NCBI GenBank assembly: GCA_029962745.1
Contig: CM057158.1
Coordinates: 12,804,776-12,868,775 of the forward strand
Length of the DNA: 64,000 nucleotides
From: Echinometra lucunter
Taxonomy: Eukaryota > Echinodermata > Echinoidea > Camarodonta > Echinometridae
Direction: 5' to 3'
The position numbers and the translations under genes were made by a program. Below the pieces are notes generated by a model, which did no database searches, had not been told where the DNA came from, and saw only the letters and a program-made list of their open reading frames with translations. This document shows, in pieces, positions 9,933 to 21,324 of this stretch; the stretch's first letter is position 1, and each line of letters opens with the position of its first letter.

Positions 9933-11580
9933 AATCACCTTCAGTGATATTTCTTATTCCCTTTGTACTACCTTTGATGCATGCCACTAGGAGAAAATAC
10001 ATGTATGTCAGGCATGCGCTTAACTGGATCTTCCATGCAGATATGTAGAGAAAAAGATTCCTACCTAGCTGCAAAGTTACAGGCCATTTTCAAAGGGAAA
10101 TGTGCTTTTGTAATGGATAGTTACTTCCTTTCACTACCACTCGTTTGATGATAGGAGCGGTAAACAGTGCTTACCTTTACAGGAGGCAAGTGAAAAGAAA
10201 TGGTGCAAAATCTCCTTAAATGTGAATAAACATTATTTGATTGGGCATTCGATAATGGTGTATTCAGTAGCGCCTGCACTAATCTGACATGTAACATCAT
10301 AAATAATTGTACTCGAACAAATTCACTTTTTCTTTTCGTTTGCAGGAAGTAATCGGAAAATTGTTGAATTGCGGGTTTTAGGATTGTAAAGTTTTACTAT
10401 TCTTCAAAAATTGAAACTGCTATCATGCAATATAGGCAAATTTCTGGACACAATTAGGCCTTTGTATTAATATTTTATCATCTGTTTGACTCTCTCTTTG
10501 TCATTTCAAATAAAAAGTGAAATATTAATGATATTTTCTTTGTCTCAAAAATCACTACTCAAGCTTTCCTGTGATGTTGGGGGCATGGAACCTTGGACAT
10601 CAAAGGTAACAGCACTCCTGTAGATGCTATTGTGCAACCTTAGAAAGGGACAGCTGCTTGAAATAATTTGTTGGCAGTTGGGACTCCAACTAGCTCTTAA
10701 AACTCACTGATTTTATGTTATTATGAATACTTTATGTTGTAATTCAGTAAAGCAAACTCTATCAGCCTTATGGCTGTCTATTTTTGTTTTTATAAACCTG
10801 ATTAATCAGTCAATCAGTCAGTGTTAAAATGTTAAAATGATGTGTTTTTTTTTAAGTTTCGACTCCTGATACAATTCTTGACAGTTCCCATCAATTTAGA
10901 ACTGATTTCTTCTGACCATATGGTTGCACGAGTGCGCCCGAAGTTCAAAATCTGTGCAGGCGTCTATGGGGCAAATAACAAAAGCACACAAAAGCATGCC
11001 ATTTTAGAATCTGCCATAGCTCCTCCGATGGGTGGGGACCCCCATTTTTTTTTACAAATTCTGAAAGCTTATTTGTAGATATGAATCCATGACAAAAATT
11101 TACTTTGTCGATGCTATGACATTATCATATTGGTGCCCGAACTAAAAAATTTGATTTTGAATTTATGACGTCATATTTTCTGAATTTAAATGAGGCTATC
11201 TCGCTTATTGTTTGTTGATTTTCTCCAGGATTTTGATATTTGCAGCCGAGAAAATTCTCTACATTTGCTTGAAAATTCATTTTTCATTTTGACAACCACA
11301 TCATGATCTAATTTTTCAATAAAAGTAGATAGGTAAATTTTTCACATTTTACATGTATTCTCTGCGGGATGTGAACTTTTTCTCAAATCTTGATTCTACA
11401 TTCCCGTCTTCTTTGAGCAATAGCTCTTTTATTTCTGCTTGATATTCACCCAACTTTGAGGATGTTGTAGTTGAGAAAATTTTCCATTTAATGTGACATT
11501 TATTTTTTAATCAGATGTTGGGATCATAGCAAAATTTTAACTGTAAGATGTGATATGAGAATCCCATTTTCCGTCTGCAC
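9933..11580. other. No gene seen (RIPK-A 3' flank and unclassified repeat)
   Basis: AT-rich sequence. 10715-10825 matches the RIPK-B 3' flank. 10890-11580 reads like an unclassified dispersed repeat. No supported frame, RNA gene or promoter. Confidence 0.4.
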
Positions 11581-11594
11581 GTTATCTCTTCAGG

Positions 11595-11665
11595 CTATAT
11601 TCTGGTCTGTAGGTAAAGCACTTGCCTCCCATGCTTAAGATCCCTGGTTCAAGTCCAAGCAGTTC
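11595..11665 (+). mobile_element. tRNA-derived SINE head or tRNA relic
   Basis: Has a Pol III box-A-like stretch (ctgtaggtaaagcac) and box-B-like ggttcaagtcc about 35 nt later, in a tRNA-like arrangement. The acceptor stem does not pair, so it is not called a functional tRNA. Confidence 0.5.
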
Positions 11666-12166
11666 TATTTTTTTTTACCTTTAATTTTACCATCTACTTT
11701 GACTATTACTACATATACAATCACAAACAATGTATAAACTGCCTTATTTTGCCTGTTACATCTATTGGAATGTAGTGTCCAGTAGCTTGTGTACCACCCT
11801 ATGGGAAATCTGAATCTTTTACATGTATCAAAAAACCTTAAGGGTTAAATTTGCATTGTACTGTCACTGTGATATCAAATCATCCCATTTCTACGAAGCT
11901 AGTCTCCTTCCCAGATGTTTATATTTTTTCAGTTCATCAGGTCATCGTGATGTCATCCAGGTACCATTTTGTGAAAGTCATGTCATGGTCATATCTCCTA
12001 AAGGGAAAGTCATTTCTCATTAATATTCGACATGGCTAAAGTTACATGTACATGTACGTGTTTCCGGCCATTAGAAGCATTTCCTTTTTTTTAAATGTAG
12101 GCCTACTACTATCTACACCATTTTTTCATCACTATCTTTATGGTCATTTTCATTTTCATGCTTATT

Positions 12167-12198
<32 letters not shown>

Positions 12199-12692
12199 GG
12201 GCTTCATCATCATTGTGTTTATTATTATCATCATAATCATATCTTGGTATGATGATGGTGATGATAGTGAATTGTGTCAATGTCCTAAATCTTCTCTTAA
12301 TGGGAATTTATTCTGTAATGAAACAATGATTGCACATAAGGATGGATATGATATACTCTTGAGAACCATGATAATGAGATGGTAATGTTGCTGACCGTTG
12401 ATAACCATGATGATGATGATAGCCATGATGATGAAAATGGTGAATATGAAGGCCAACTATCATACTGTTCACGGTCATCACTATCATGTTTATTATCCAA
12501 TCATCTTTATGATCATCACTATCACCATGTTTATCATTCATAACTTATGTTTTATTGCAACAGAAGAGAATTGTTCATAACTTTATAGTAAAAATATCTT
12601 GATACTCAACTAATATTTTTAGGATGAACTTACGTAAATGTTTAAAGAAAACATACCACCTAATTTCTGTACATGACAAATTAGAACTTGTA

Positions 12693-12727
<35 letters not shown>

Positions 12728-12915
12728 CATCATTATTATTATGTAGAGATTGTGTTATTGTCCCCGCTAAACAATGCTTCGTCCCCGCTGAACAAAGTTT
12801 GCAAGAGGAATATGAAACGGACTCTGTACGTGAGTGTGTCTGTTTTTTTTTTTTTTGGTTTTTTTTTTTTGCTTCATCTGGTAGAACTACATTAGGTACA
12901 AAGAACTTCAACACA
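11666..12915. other. No gene seen; CAT and TTA microsatellites
   Basis: A CAT repeat (about 12165-12200) gives His- or Ile-rich shadow frames. ATG/CAT-rich sequence continues to 12540, and a TTA repeat lies at 12690-12745. 12875-12915 is the start of the same repeat family found at 14271-15515, cut by the gap. Confidence 0.6.
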
Positions 12916-13415
12916 NNNNNNNNNNNNNNNNNNNNNNNNNNNNNNNNNNNNNNNNNNNNNNNNNNNNNNNNNNNNNNNNNNNNNNNNNNNNNNNNNNNNN
13001 NNNNNNNNNNNNNNNNNNNNNNNNNNNNNNNNNNNNNNNNNNNNNNNNNNNNNNNNNNNNNNNNNNNNNNNNNNNNNNNNNNNNNNNNNNNNNNNNNNNN
13101 NNNNNNNNNNNNNNNNNNNNNNNNNNNNNNNNNNNNNNNNNNNNNNNNNNNNNNNNNNNNNNNNNNNNNNNNNNNNNNNNNNNNNNNNNNNNNNNNNNNN
13201 NNNNNNNNNNNNNNNNNNNNNNNNNNNNNNNNNNNNNNNNNNNNNNNNNNNNNNNNNNNNNNNNNNNNNNNNNNNNNNNNNNNNNNNNNNNNNNNNNNNN
13301 NNNNNNNNNNNNNNNNNNNNNNNNNNNNNNNNNNNNNNNNNNNNNNNNNNNNNNNNNNNNNNNNNNNNNNNNNNNNNNNNNNNNNNNNNNNNNNNNNNNN
13401 NNNNNNNNNNNNNNN
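12916..13415. other. Assembly gap (500 N)
   Basis: Exactly 500 unknown bases, probably a placeholder length. The left edge lies in a dispersed repeat (tttcatctggtag type), which may explain the break. Frames reported across it are artefacts. Confidence 0.98.
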
Positions 13416-13600
13416 AATTGGCAAAGCCATAATGATGTGTATTGTACGAGTTTTTTAAAATATATATTTTTTAAATGTAGTTTATTTGTACTTTGAAATG
13501 TGACTTAAAAAACAGTACTTATATGTATTTATTTTCATTACTTTATGAAATAAAAACATAGCCCAATATTATGTATTTTACATTGTATATTTTTCATAAT

Positions 13601-14270
13601 TTCTTGTAAGTTTATGATTATTTCTCCCTCCCCGTCTCTCTCTCTCTCTCTTTCTGTTTCTGTCTTGTGTCTTTCAGTTTCCATTGCTATTTTTCAGCAG
13701 TTTCTCTTCTCTTCTTGTTCTGTGTTTTATGATTTGAATTTGAATTTAAACTTGAATTTGAATTTGAATTGAACTGAATTGATTTTCCACAAAAACGTCA
13801 ATGAAATAGTACAAATTATCTAATATAGCGTAGGCCCGGCAGAAGGACATTAGCACAGATTTTGTGCTCTTTCTTCTGATACCATTCTTGAACCTTAATT
13901 TGACGTCATTATGACGTAATGAACCAATCATAAAACGATGCGGGCACATGAATTCCAAACCTTTTCCCGGCAGAATTCAGGATGCCTCCTCGCTCAACGT
14001 GCTTTCGCGCATTATATAGACCAATTTGGGTGCATGTCCTTCCATGTCCTTCTGCCGGCGGAACTCGGCTGACAAATTTGCGCATTTTCCTTCCAAGCAG
14101 AAAGACGGGGATAAAATGCTAACGATTGGAAAATCCAATGTTAAGAAAGAAAAATCACAGGATATCATTACCGAAGAATAGGCCTAACTCTTGGTCAGCG
14201 TGAAATTTTGACAATCAGGACGGAGAATTAATAATTGGCTAAGGCTGAAATAAGGTAAAAACTTTGTTTT
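13601..14270. other. No gene seen; CT-rich tract with a retroelement-like tail
   Basis: Starts with a CT microsatellite and runs to a degenerate ttgaattt array (13735-13785), similar in layout to 8380-8805. The rest is unclassified. Confidence 0.4.
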
Positions 14271-15515
14271 TAGCTCATCGGCCCGAATGGGCGCGCCAGA
14301 TGATCAGCTTATGCCGTGGCGTGGCGTCCATCGTCCGGCGTCCATGATCGTCTGTCCACAATTTCAAAATGCTTCTAGAACTTCGTCATTTCTTGTCCGA
14401 TTTCAATTCCGTTTGCCCTATATGATAGCACTAGGTGGGGGATTCGAAATTGCTACACAGAATTTTGAAACTCATTAAATGTGCTAAATTTTCCCCCTTT
14501 TTTTCGAAAAATCACAAAAAATGCTGCTTCTTCTTCATTTGTCGACCGATTCTGATTTTTTGTTTTGTTTTATGTGAGGAGCACCGAACTTCTACACAGA
14601 ATTTTGAAATTTTGTCTCAAATTATTTATGCTAATTTATGCGAAATTTAGGCCTAGGGGTCTAATAAAAAATCACAAAACTGCTTCTTCACTTGTCGACC
14701 GATTTTAATATGTTTTTGTTTCATCTGGTAGAGCTACATGAGGTACACTGAACTTCTAGACAGAATTTTGAAATTTTGTCTAAAAAATTATTTCTCAAAA
14801 ATTATTTATGCTAATTTATGCATAATTTATACGAAAATCACAAAAAAATGCTTCTCCTTCATTTGTCGACCAATTTCAATTTTTTTTTTGTTTCATCTGG
14901 TAGAGCTATGTGGGGTACACCGAACTTCTACATGGAGTTTTGAAATTTTGTCTAAAAAATTATTTCTCAAAAATTATTTATGCTCATTTATGCATAATTC
15001 ATACGAAAATCACAAAAAATGCACCTTCTCCTACATTTCTCAACCAATTTTGTCTCAAAAATTGTTTATGCTAATTTATGCATAATTTATATGAAAATCA
15101 CAAAAATGCTTTTTCTCTTTCATTTCTCCACCAATTTTGATTTTTTTTTGGTTTTTTTTTTTTTGTTTCATCTGGTAGAGCAATGTGGGGTACACAGAAC
15201 TTCTACACGGAGTTTTGAAATTTTGTATCAAAAAATTATTTCTCACAAATTATTTATGCTAATTTATGCATGATTTATACGAAAATCACAAAAAATGCTT
15301 CTTCTTCATTTCTCGACCAAGCTCACTGGTAATTTTTTTTTGTTTCATCTCGTAGCGCTACTCGAAGTACACCAAACTTCTACACAGAATTTTGAAATTT
15401 TGTCTTGAAAATTATCATTTGTTATGCTAATTTATGCAGATTTTGTTGGGAAATCACAAAAACTGCTTCTTCTCTTTATGGACCCATTTTGAGGGGTTTT
15501 CTTTGCCAGATGAGC
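14271..15515. mobile_element. TIR element with about six internal tandem units
   Basis: Starts tagctcatcggcc and ends gccagatgagca, inverted. Inside, units of about 160-190 bp repeat tttcatctggtagagc, gaacttctacac, attttgaaattttgtc and atgctaatttatgc. No coding sequence is supported. Confidence 0.65.
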
Positions 15516-17540
15516 ACCACATCATTGATGTGCTCGTTTTGGGGGTTTTTTTTTCTCAAAAGCGTACTTTTCACGTGCTCGCGCATTCGCGTCGTTCTCC
15601 CGGGCACGCGACGATAACATAAAGTGGCGGATGACACAAAAATATTAAGTACTTATCGAGGTTATCCCCTATACAAGCAAATAAGTAAAGTTACACATAC
15701 ATAAATTAGATTGAAAAAACTGAAATCAAGATAGAAACTAGAAAATTCTCGAACATAACAATGGACTGTTACAGCTACACACCTTTTTTCCCCCTCATTT
15801 CTTTTATCATTAGAGATTTCATTCAAAAGTACATCAATACATATAAATCATTGTAAACAAATCAATGTAGCGTATATACAAGTCCTCATTTTGTTTTCAT
15901 AACATTTTATTAATTAGATACGGGCCTATATGAGAAAAGAAAGAAAACAAAAAGGAATTGAAACCCCTCATACAAAAAAAAATAAAAAATAAAAAACTAC
16001 ACACCTAAATCCAAACCCAAACACACCCCACCCCATGATTTTTTCCATAGTTTGTTATTCTGATTTCATCACAAAAATGTAACTTATTCTTCAAAATACA
16101 ATTTTTTTCCACTAAACCAAATACAAAAACACTGATTTATTCTTTTCCAGTAAACTCGATTTATGAACAATTCACGCATTTGATTGAAGAACAAACAAAA
16201 CGGAATGAAGTCAGTTATATCAGGCGTTAAAATATCTAACTCCCCCCCCCCCCCTCAAGAAAAGACTTGCTATGTGAACCATCCTGCTTTTTTTTTTTTT
16301 AAATTTTGCGAGCGAGCAAAAAATAACAAATTTCTTGTTATGAGAGAAGGGTTTAGTTACCATACAGGCATAAATGATACCTGATATATATGTATATGTA
16401 TATGGTTACGTCGCTGCCAAACATGAACTCTATTTTGTCACATCGCTGGTCCATTGTTGCTGCCCCCCAAACCACTCTGTGTTTTAATATTACAAGCGAG
16501 CGAAGCGAGCGAGGAAGCACACACTGTTTTTCATGGTAGATGTAGTAAACCCTTCGGCAAATGAAACATCACTATCTTTTCGGTCTCATCTCACCGAATT
16601 CGTTTGCTTTTCAAAACCATTAATATGAAACGAGCGAGCGCAGCGAGGAAAAATATTTCCTTTCTATCATATTCCATATGATAGAAGTGTTATTTTTATT
16701 TCGTCATCATAAGAATGTGATAAAAATGTGATATGCGCTATACAAGAACGAAATATTATTAGTATCATTATCATCAGAATACACTATAAACCTGTCATGC
16801 CTGTATGATATCTAAATAATACATCCGATCACCTGTGTGCCAAATATGACACTGTTTTAGCTACCTCGCTTGCAGTCCGAATCCATTCTGTTTCTACTAT
16901 AGCGAGCAGTCAAAGACCGATCCCGGCAAAATTATATGGATTCGTCCCAAAATCTTTGTCAACCACCTTGCTGCCCAAATATAATGATACTTTAGAATCT
17001 CGCTGCTATAATAAGCTACTTGCTGCCCGAAATCATCTTGTATCTAGCTTTTACCAGCGAGAGTAGCGAGCGAGTTAATGAAAAAATATGTTTTTGTTCT
17101 GCGTTTTTTTTTTTTTTATCCAGGCCGTTATCTCCTGAAATTTCATCTATTGTTAGGTCAACTGGCCGCTCGATTTCTAGGAGTGATATGTTGTTTGGTT
17201 ATATTACTTCCTGTGAGTAGAAGAATAGTATAACATTAGATAGAAACACAAGACGCAAACTAATTTCCTTTCATAAAAAATAGTAATTATCATCGTCAAA
17301 GGTTAAGATACAATAGAAGCGAGCGAGCGCTTCCCAGTGTCCCATTTTCTTTCTTTTTCTTGTTTTACGCTTTCATTTCACTTCCTTCCTTTCTTTTCTC
17401 TTTCTTTTTTCTTTTTACTTTTTTTTTTTTTTTTTTGGTTGGGAAATTATTGGGGGGGGGGGGCAAAATAATATCTTTGCCCCCCGAAATTTTCTTGGGG
17501 GGGGGGGGGCAACTGCCCCCCTGCCCCCCCCCCCCAGGAT
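15516..17540. other. No gene seen; clusters of GAGCGAGC
   Basis: AT-rich, with clusters of gcgagcgaagcgagcg-type sequence near 16495, 16630, 17055 and 17318, long G and C runs (17452-17535), and a + strand LINE-like tail at 16730-16770 (gcgctatacaag...). Confidence 0.45.
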
Positions 17541-17544
17541 CGAC

Positions 17545-17830
17545 GCCTCTGGTTACTCTATTGCCCATGGGAAGTGTTTGTGAACCCCTTATGCTTTTTC
17601 CTAAGCTCATGACGTTTGTTTTTTTCAATATTAACTTTTAGACCACTTAATTCAGAAAAGGCCTGAAAAATATTTTTCATTCTCAAAACTGAACTTTCAT
17701 TTTTTTTTCAAATAAAGTCATGTCATCAGCGTACAAGACTTGCCGAATTTCAAAATCATCAACCTCTATACCTTTGATTACATTGTCGTTCCTTAATTCC
17801 ACTTTTGAAAGTAATCCCCATTGAAAACTA
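17545..17830 (-). pseudogene. LINE reverse transcriptase fragment
   Basis: On the - strand the frame reads KGIEVDDFEIRQVLYADDMT, carrying the YADD catalytic motif of non-LTR reverse transcriptases. After a frameshift at an A run (about 17700) it continues as NIFQAFSELSGLKVNIEK, the conserved block after YADD; a second shift leads to KTNVMSLGKS. Endonuclease and the rest of the RT are absent. Confidence 0.72.
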
Positions 17831-17837
17831 ATTTTTA

Positions 17838-18083
17838 ATTGGTCCCAATTGTTCCCCATTGGAACCAATTGGCCCAATTGTTCGAATTGAACCAATTGAC
17901 AGTAATTGGACCAATTGAAATCAACTGTCCCATTGCAATCCCATTGGACCAATTGGGACTGATTGACCCCATGGCTGGTAGAAATTTAGGACGTCAACTG
18001 AATTCTAATGTTTACCAATTGAAACCTATTAAGAACCATTGGTACAAATTGAAACCATTTGAAGACCAATTGAAATTCAATGG
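17838..18083. repeat. Degenerate CCAATTG-rich array
   Basis: Eight exact CAATTG hexamers, most as CCAATTG, plus many near-matches (cccattgg, aaattgaaacc) within about 250 bp, at irregular spacings of roughly 10-25 bp. It is not a simple microsatellite. Confidence 0.6.
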
Positions 18084-18089
18084 GTATTC

Positions 18090-20730
18090 AATTAATTTTT
18101 TTGTCTTGGGATTCAAAATTCTTGTCGGCAAATTCGCGATAGCTGTCGGCAAAAAAAAAAAAGGGGGGAGAGGAAAGAAGGAGGGAAAGATATGCCCCGA
18201 TATTGTTCCATTTACTTTATTCTAGATCAATAAAATAAAGCATGGATATATGGGTAGATGAGGTTAGACAATGGTCATATCTGACGGATGAAGGTATGAT
18301 GTATTTTTGTACTTTCGATGGTTTTTCAACTTAGTTTTGTCAGTAAGAGTTCGATTGCAGCATAGAAGCCGTAGTAAACGGGAGCCCTAAATCTTACCCT
18401 GTTTACAAAGTCAGGTTTTCACTCATTAAATTTTACGCCAATGTTTATTGACTTCAAAGTCCTTTCTGTTGATGTTTTTACCCACTGGGGACGAATTCCT
18501 TCACATTGCTTACGGAAACCTGTGTAGGGAGTACGGCTTCTCACACAAACAGGCTTCATGAGTCAAAAGCGAGTGAATTTCGCACTCAGTTAGCTTCCAA
18601 TTTTTAAACTTTCTCTAATTCTTGTGGCATTTGAGCACCGCACAGCTGCGACCTGAACTTCCCTGATAATTTCTCATTGCAAATATTAAAATAAATCTGC
18701 ATATACTGGTCAAAATAGACAAAAAATCGAACGAATGTACATAACGCGCTATTGACTTGTGTACTATAAAAGTTGGAGCGCCCACCGCAGTATGTCGAAC
18801 TGTGTCGAACAGTCTGCTGCCCTCTTCCGTTGTGAAATTGGTCTATAGGCGTGGCTTACGGTTACAAACGCACTACAATTTCATTGTGACATCACGCTAG
18901 CTGCATGCACACAATCATTAATTGACCAATGATAATTTTATGGGTGAGGCAAAATATTCATATTGTCCAATATTTTTTGTAAAACCGTCCAATATTTTTT
19001 TGATGACGAAATCTCCATACGCATACACGTAAAAAATCAGATTCAATATTTTTGCTTTCTGAGACGACCGCAATGGACCTCCAAAACTATTGTTGCCTCT
19101 GAAACCCTACATCTAAATAATAATAGGGTATATCTTCCATTGAATATCTTTTGATTGTCATCAGCCAAACGTGACACAGGAATACCATGTCTTACTGTAA
19201 CAGTCTTACTTATAGTGAATCATGTAGGTAGTAAGACAACCAATGCATGGCCGTACACACATAGGGGACAGGGGGACAGTCGCCCCCATAGAAATTTTCA
19301 AAATGCAATTTTTTTCTATTTTTTCCTTATCTTTGTATTGGGAATTTCCCCAAGTTCCACCCAAAATGTGCACCAGATTGATCAATTTCGATTCTAAAAA
19401 ATGCAAAGCCTCCCGCTTCACCCCCTCGCTTGTGTGTTCTCTCAAATGTTGAATATATTCTTGCCCTTGCCCCCCCCCCCCCCGAGGAAAAAAAATTCCT
19501 GCATATGGCCTTGAACCAATGATATGGGGAGGGGGATCCTATTACCTTCTTTTCTTCTCCTTTCCCCTTCTTCTTCCCTCTTAGGCTCTTTATCTACCCT
19601 CCCCCTTTTTCCCATTGGATTGGGCCCCCTGTGTCCTGCTCCATGATCCTGCTAGTCACATCTATTTTTACCCTCTTTGTTCTGAAAGCAGCCCACGCAC
19701 GTACCTAGAAGTAACACAAGCATACAGATCCAAAGGATCTGTCAGATATTCCCTTGAAAAATGGGAAACCCAATTCCCACAATCATATTTTTAATCATCA
19801 GTCACTGCAGTGCATCCCCCTCCCCCACACGCACACACACACAACAAAACAAAAAAAGGACAGTGTTTCACTGTTTCACTTAATATTTTGATGAGACCTA
19901 TTATTTCAATCTCAATATAAACACTTGCCCTGAATTTTAGAAGATTGAAGGACAGACTGCTGTAGTTGTGTCTGCGAGAATCTAGATAGGAATGCACATG
20001 ATGTACGGAAGCATTTTTATTTTAATTGACGATATGACGAGATATTTTATCTCGTCAAGTTGACTTAGTATCCACATTATTTCGACTTGTAAAGATTTAA
20101 CTAATAACCACGTCGACTTATCCCGGGCGACTTATCAACTTTCATTTGTAGACATGGTGAAATAAATCATCTTGTCAAGTCGACTTCCCCCAAAATATGT
20201 TTTCGTGGCGGCATGTATCATTTTGCCAACGCTTCGGTAGGAATGTTTGATCGAATAATGGATTTTGTTTATGACCAGCAAAAGTTGCAGGATAACAAAA
20301 GTGTGACGTAAAATCATGCGTAAAAGGGTTTGGGGGAATTCCCCTCGCGTATACTAATACTTCACAACATACGTTGCATGCGCTGCATGCAGCTAGCTAG
20401 CGTTGTGCGCGTACGTACGTGTACGTGTACGTGTATCTAGCTCGACCAAAGATCTTGACGCTGACGATCTCCGGCCCGGCCTAACTTTACTAAGCCTGCG
20501 CTTGGGAATTGTGAAGGAAAAGGTCTTGTAAAACATGCTGCTTGCATACTAGATCGAAAATAATTAATACAGGTAAGTGGCAATGCAAATTGTTTAACTG
20601 GGTGGAAATTATTGTAGATAAGATAGGAGCTTCTTTGACATGTTTGAGCAAACTTAAATCATACGCCAAGCATGCCAAGTAAATTGAGTGATGAGTTAGA
20701 CTAGAGCGAAATAACCCAGGCTGAGGTGAG
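18090..20730. other. No gene seen; assorted repeat fragments
   Basis: Unclassified sequence with short frames only. It includes a perfect 9-bp-stem hairpin (GACGAGATATTTTATCTCGTC) at 20036-20056 and an alternating gtacgtgtacgtgtac tract at about 20410-20440. Confidence 0.4.
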
Positions 20731-20863
20731 CTTAGACCGTTCGTTCTTTCTCTAAGTTACAGTCGTCGTTAGCCTCGTATTTTGGTAGGGTCGGCACTCC
20801 TCCTTTTTATACCAAAATACGAGGCTAACGACGACTGTTAGAGAAAGAACACTTCGGTCTAAG
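20731..20863. mobile_element. Long hairpin (MITE-like)
   Basis: Arms 20731-20787 and 20810-20863. The inner 29 bp (20759-20787 with 20810-20838) pair perfectly, with a 22-nt loop. The outer part pairs with small mismatches. Confidence 0.75.
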
Positions 20864-20921
20864 GTGAGCTGTGTGACATGATCATGATGTGGTACATTGT
20901 ATGATGTGGTACATTGCATAG

Positions 20922-21324
20922 AGTACCGAAGTGTGACGTCATCAGATTTTGTTTTTTGCATTTGAGCATTTTCATGACTAGACCTATATTCCGGCAGAGC
21001 ATGATGAAAACCTCCACACATGACACACCAAATTTGACGTTCACAGTGGCCCAAAGTATGGCCACATGAATGCCTAATTATCCCCATTGAAATCGGTGTA
21101 ATTTATTTGGCCTGGTTCATAACTGTTTAGTTAGAACCAGGCCAATTTTCACTGATTTCAGTGGGGCTAGGTAGGTATTCATGTGGCCTCATATTGGGTC
21201 CCCATGAGCTGATTCCCATTAAATTTTGGCTGTGGATGTTTTTCATCATGCTCCATCGACTAATGGGTATCCGAAATTCTGAAATTCCAAAAAAAAATTT
21301 GTGACGTCATCGCTTCGGTGCTAC
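20922..21324. mobile_element. Foldback element with TGACGTCA near both ends
   Basis: Imperfect arms of about 200 bp centred near 21126, where ggcctggttc pairs with gaaccaggcc. The CRE-like octamer TGACGTCA is near both ends (20934 and 21302). It directly follows the hairpin at 20731-20863. Confidence 0.65.

Larger units (their letters stand above)
8979..13600 (+). other. RIPK-A region homologous to the RIPK-B 3' UTR
   Basis: Blocks at 8979-9240, 10715-10825 and 13416-13600 match RIPK-B 48212-48390, 48400-48485 and 51400-51600 in order. They are separated by copy-specific insertions and the N gap. 13549-13554 is AATAAA, matching RIPK-B 51529-51534. An 83-bp unit around atttgttgcaatgaattt is tandemly doubled (9017-9183) but single in RIPK-B. 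Confidence 0.6.

Noticed and set aside
11595..11665. A functional tRNA gene
   Set aside because: Box A and box B are present but the acceptor and D stems do not pair well, and other tRNA-like heads here are SINEs.
12046..12580. His-rich and Ile-rich frames
   Set aside because: Translation of a CAT/ATC microsatellite; no splice-bounded coding context.
12681..13458. Open frames crossing 12.7-13.4 kb
   Set aside because: They run through the 500-N gap and consist mostly of unknown residues.
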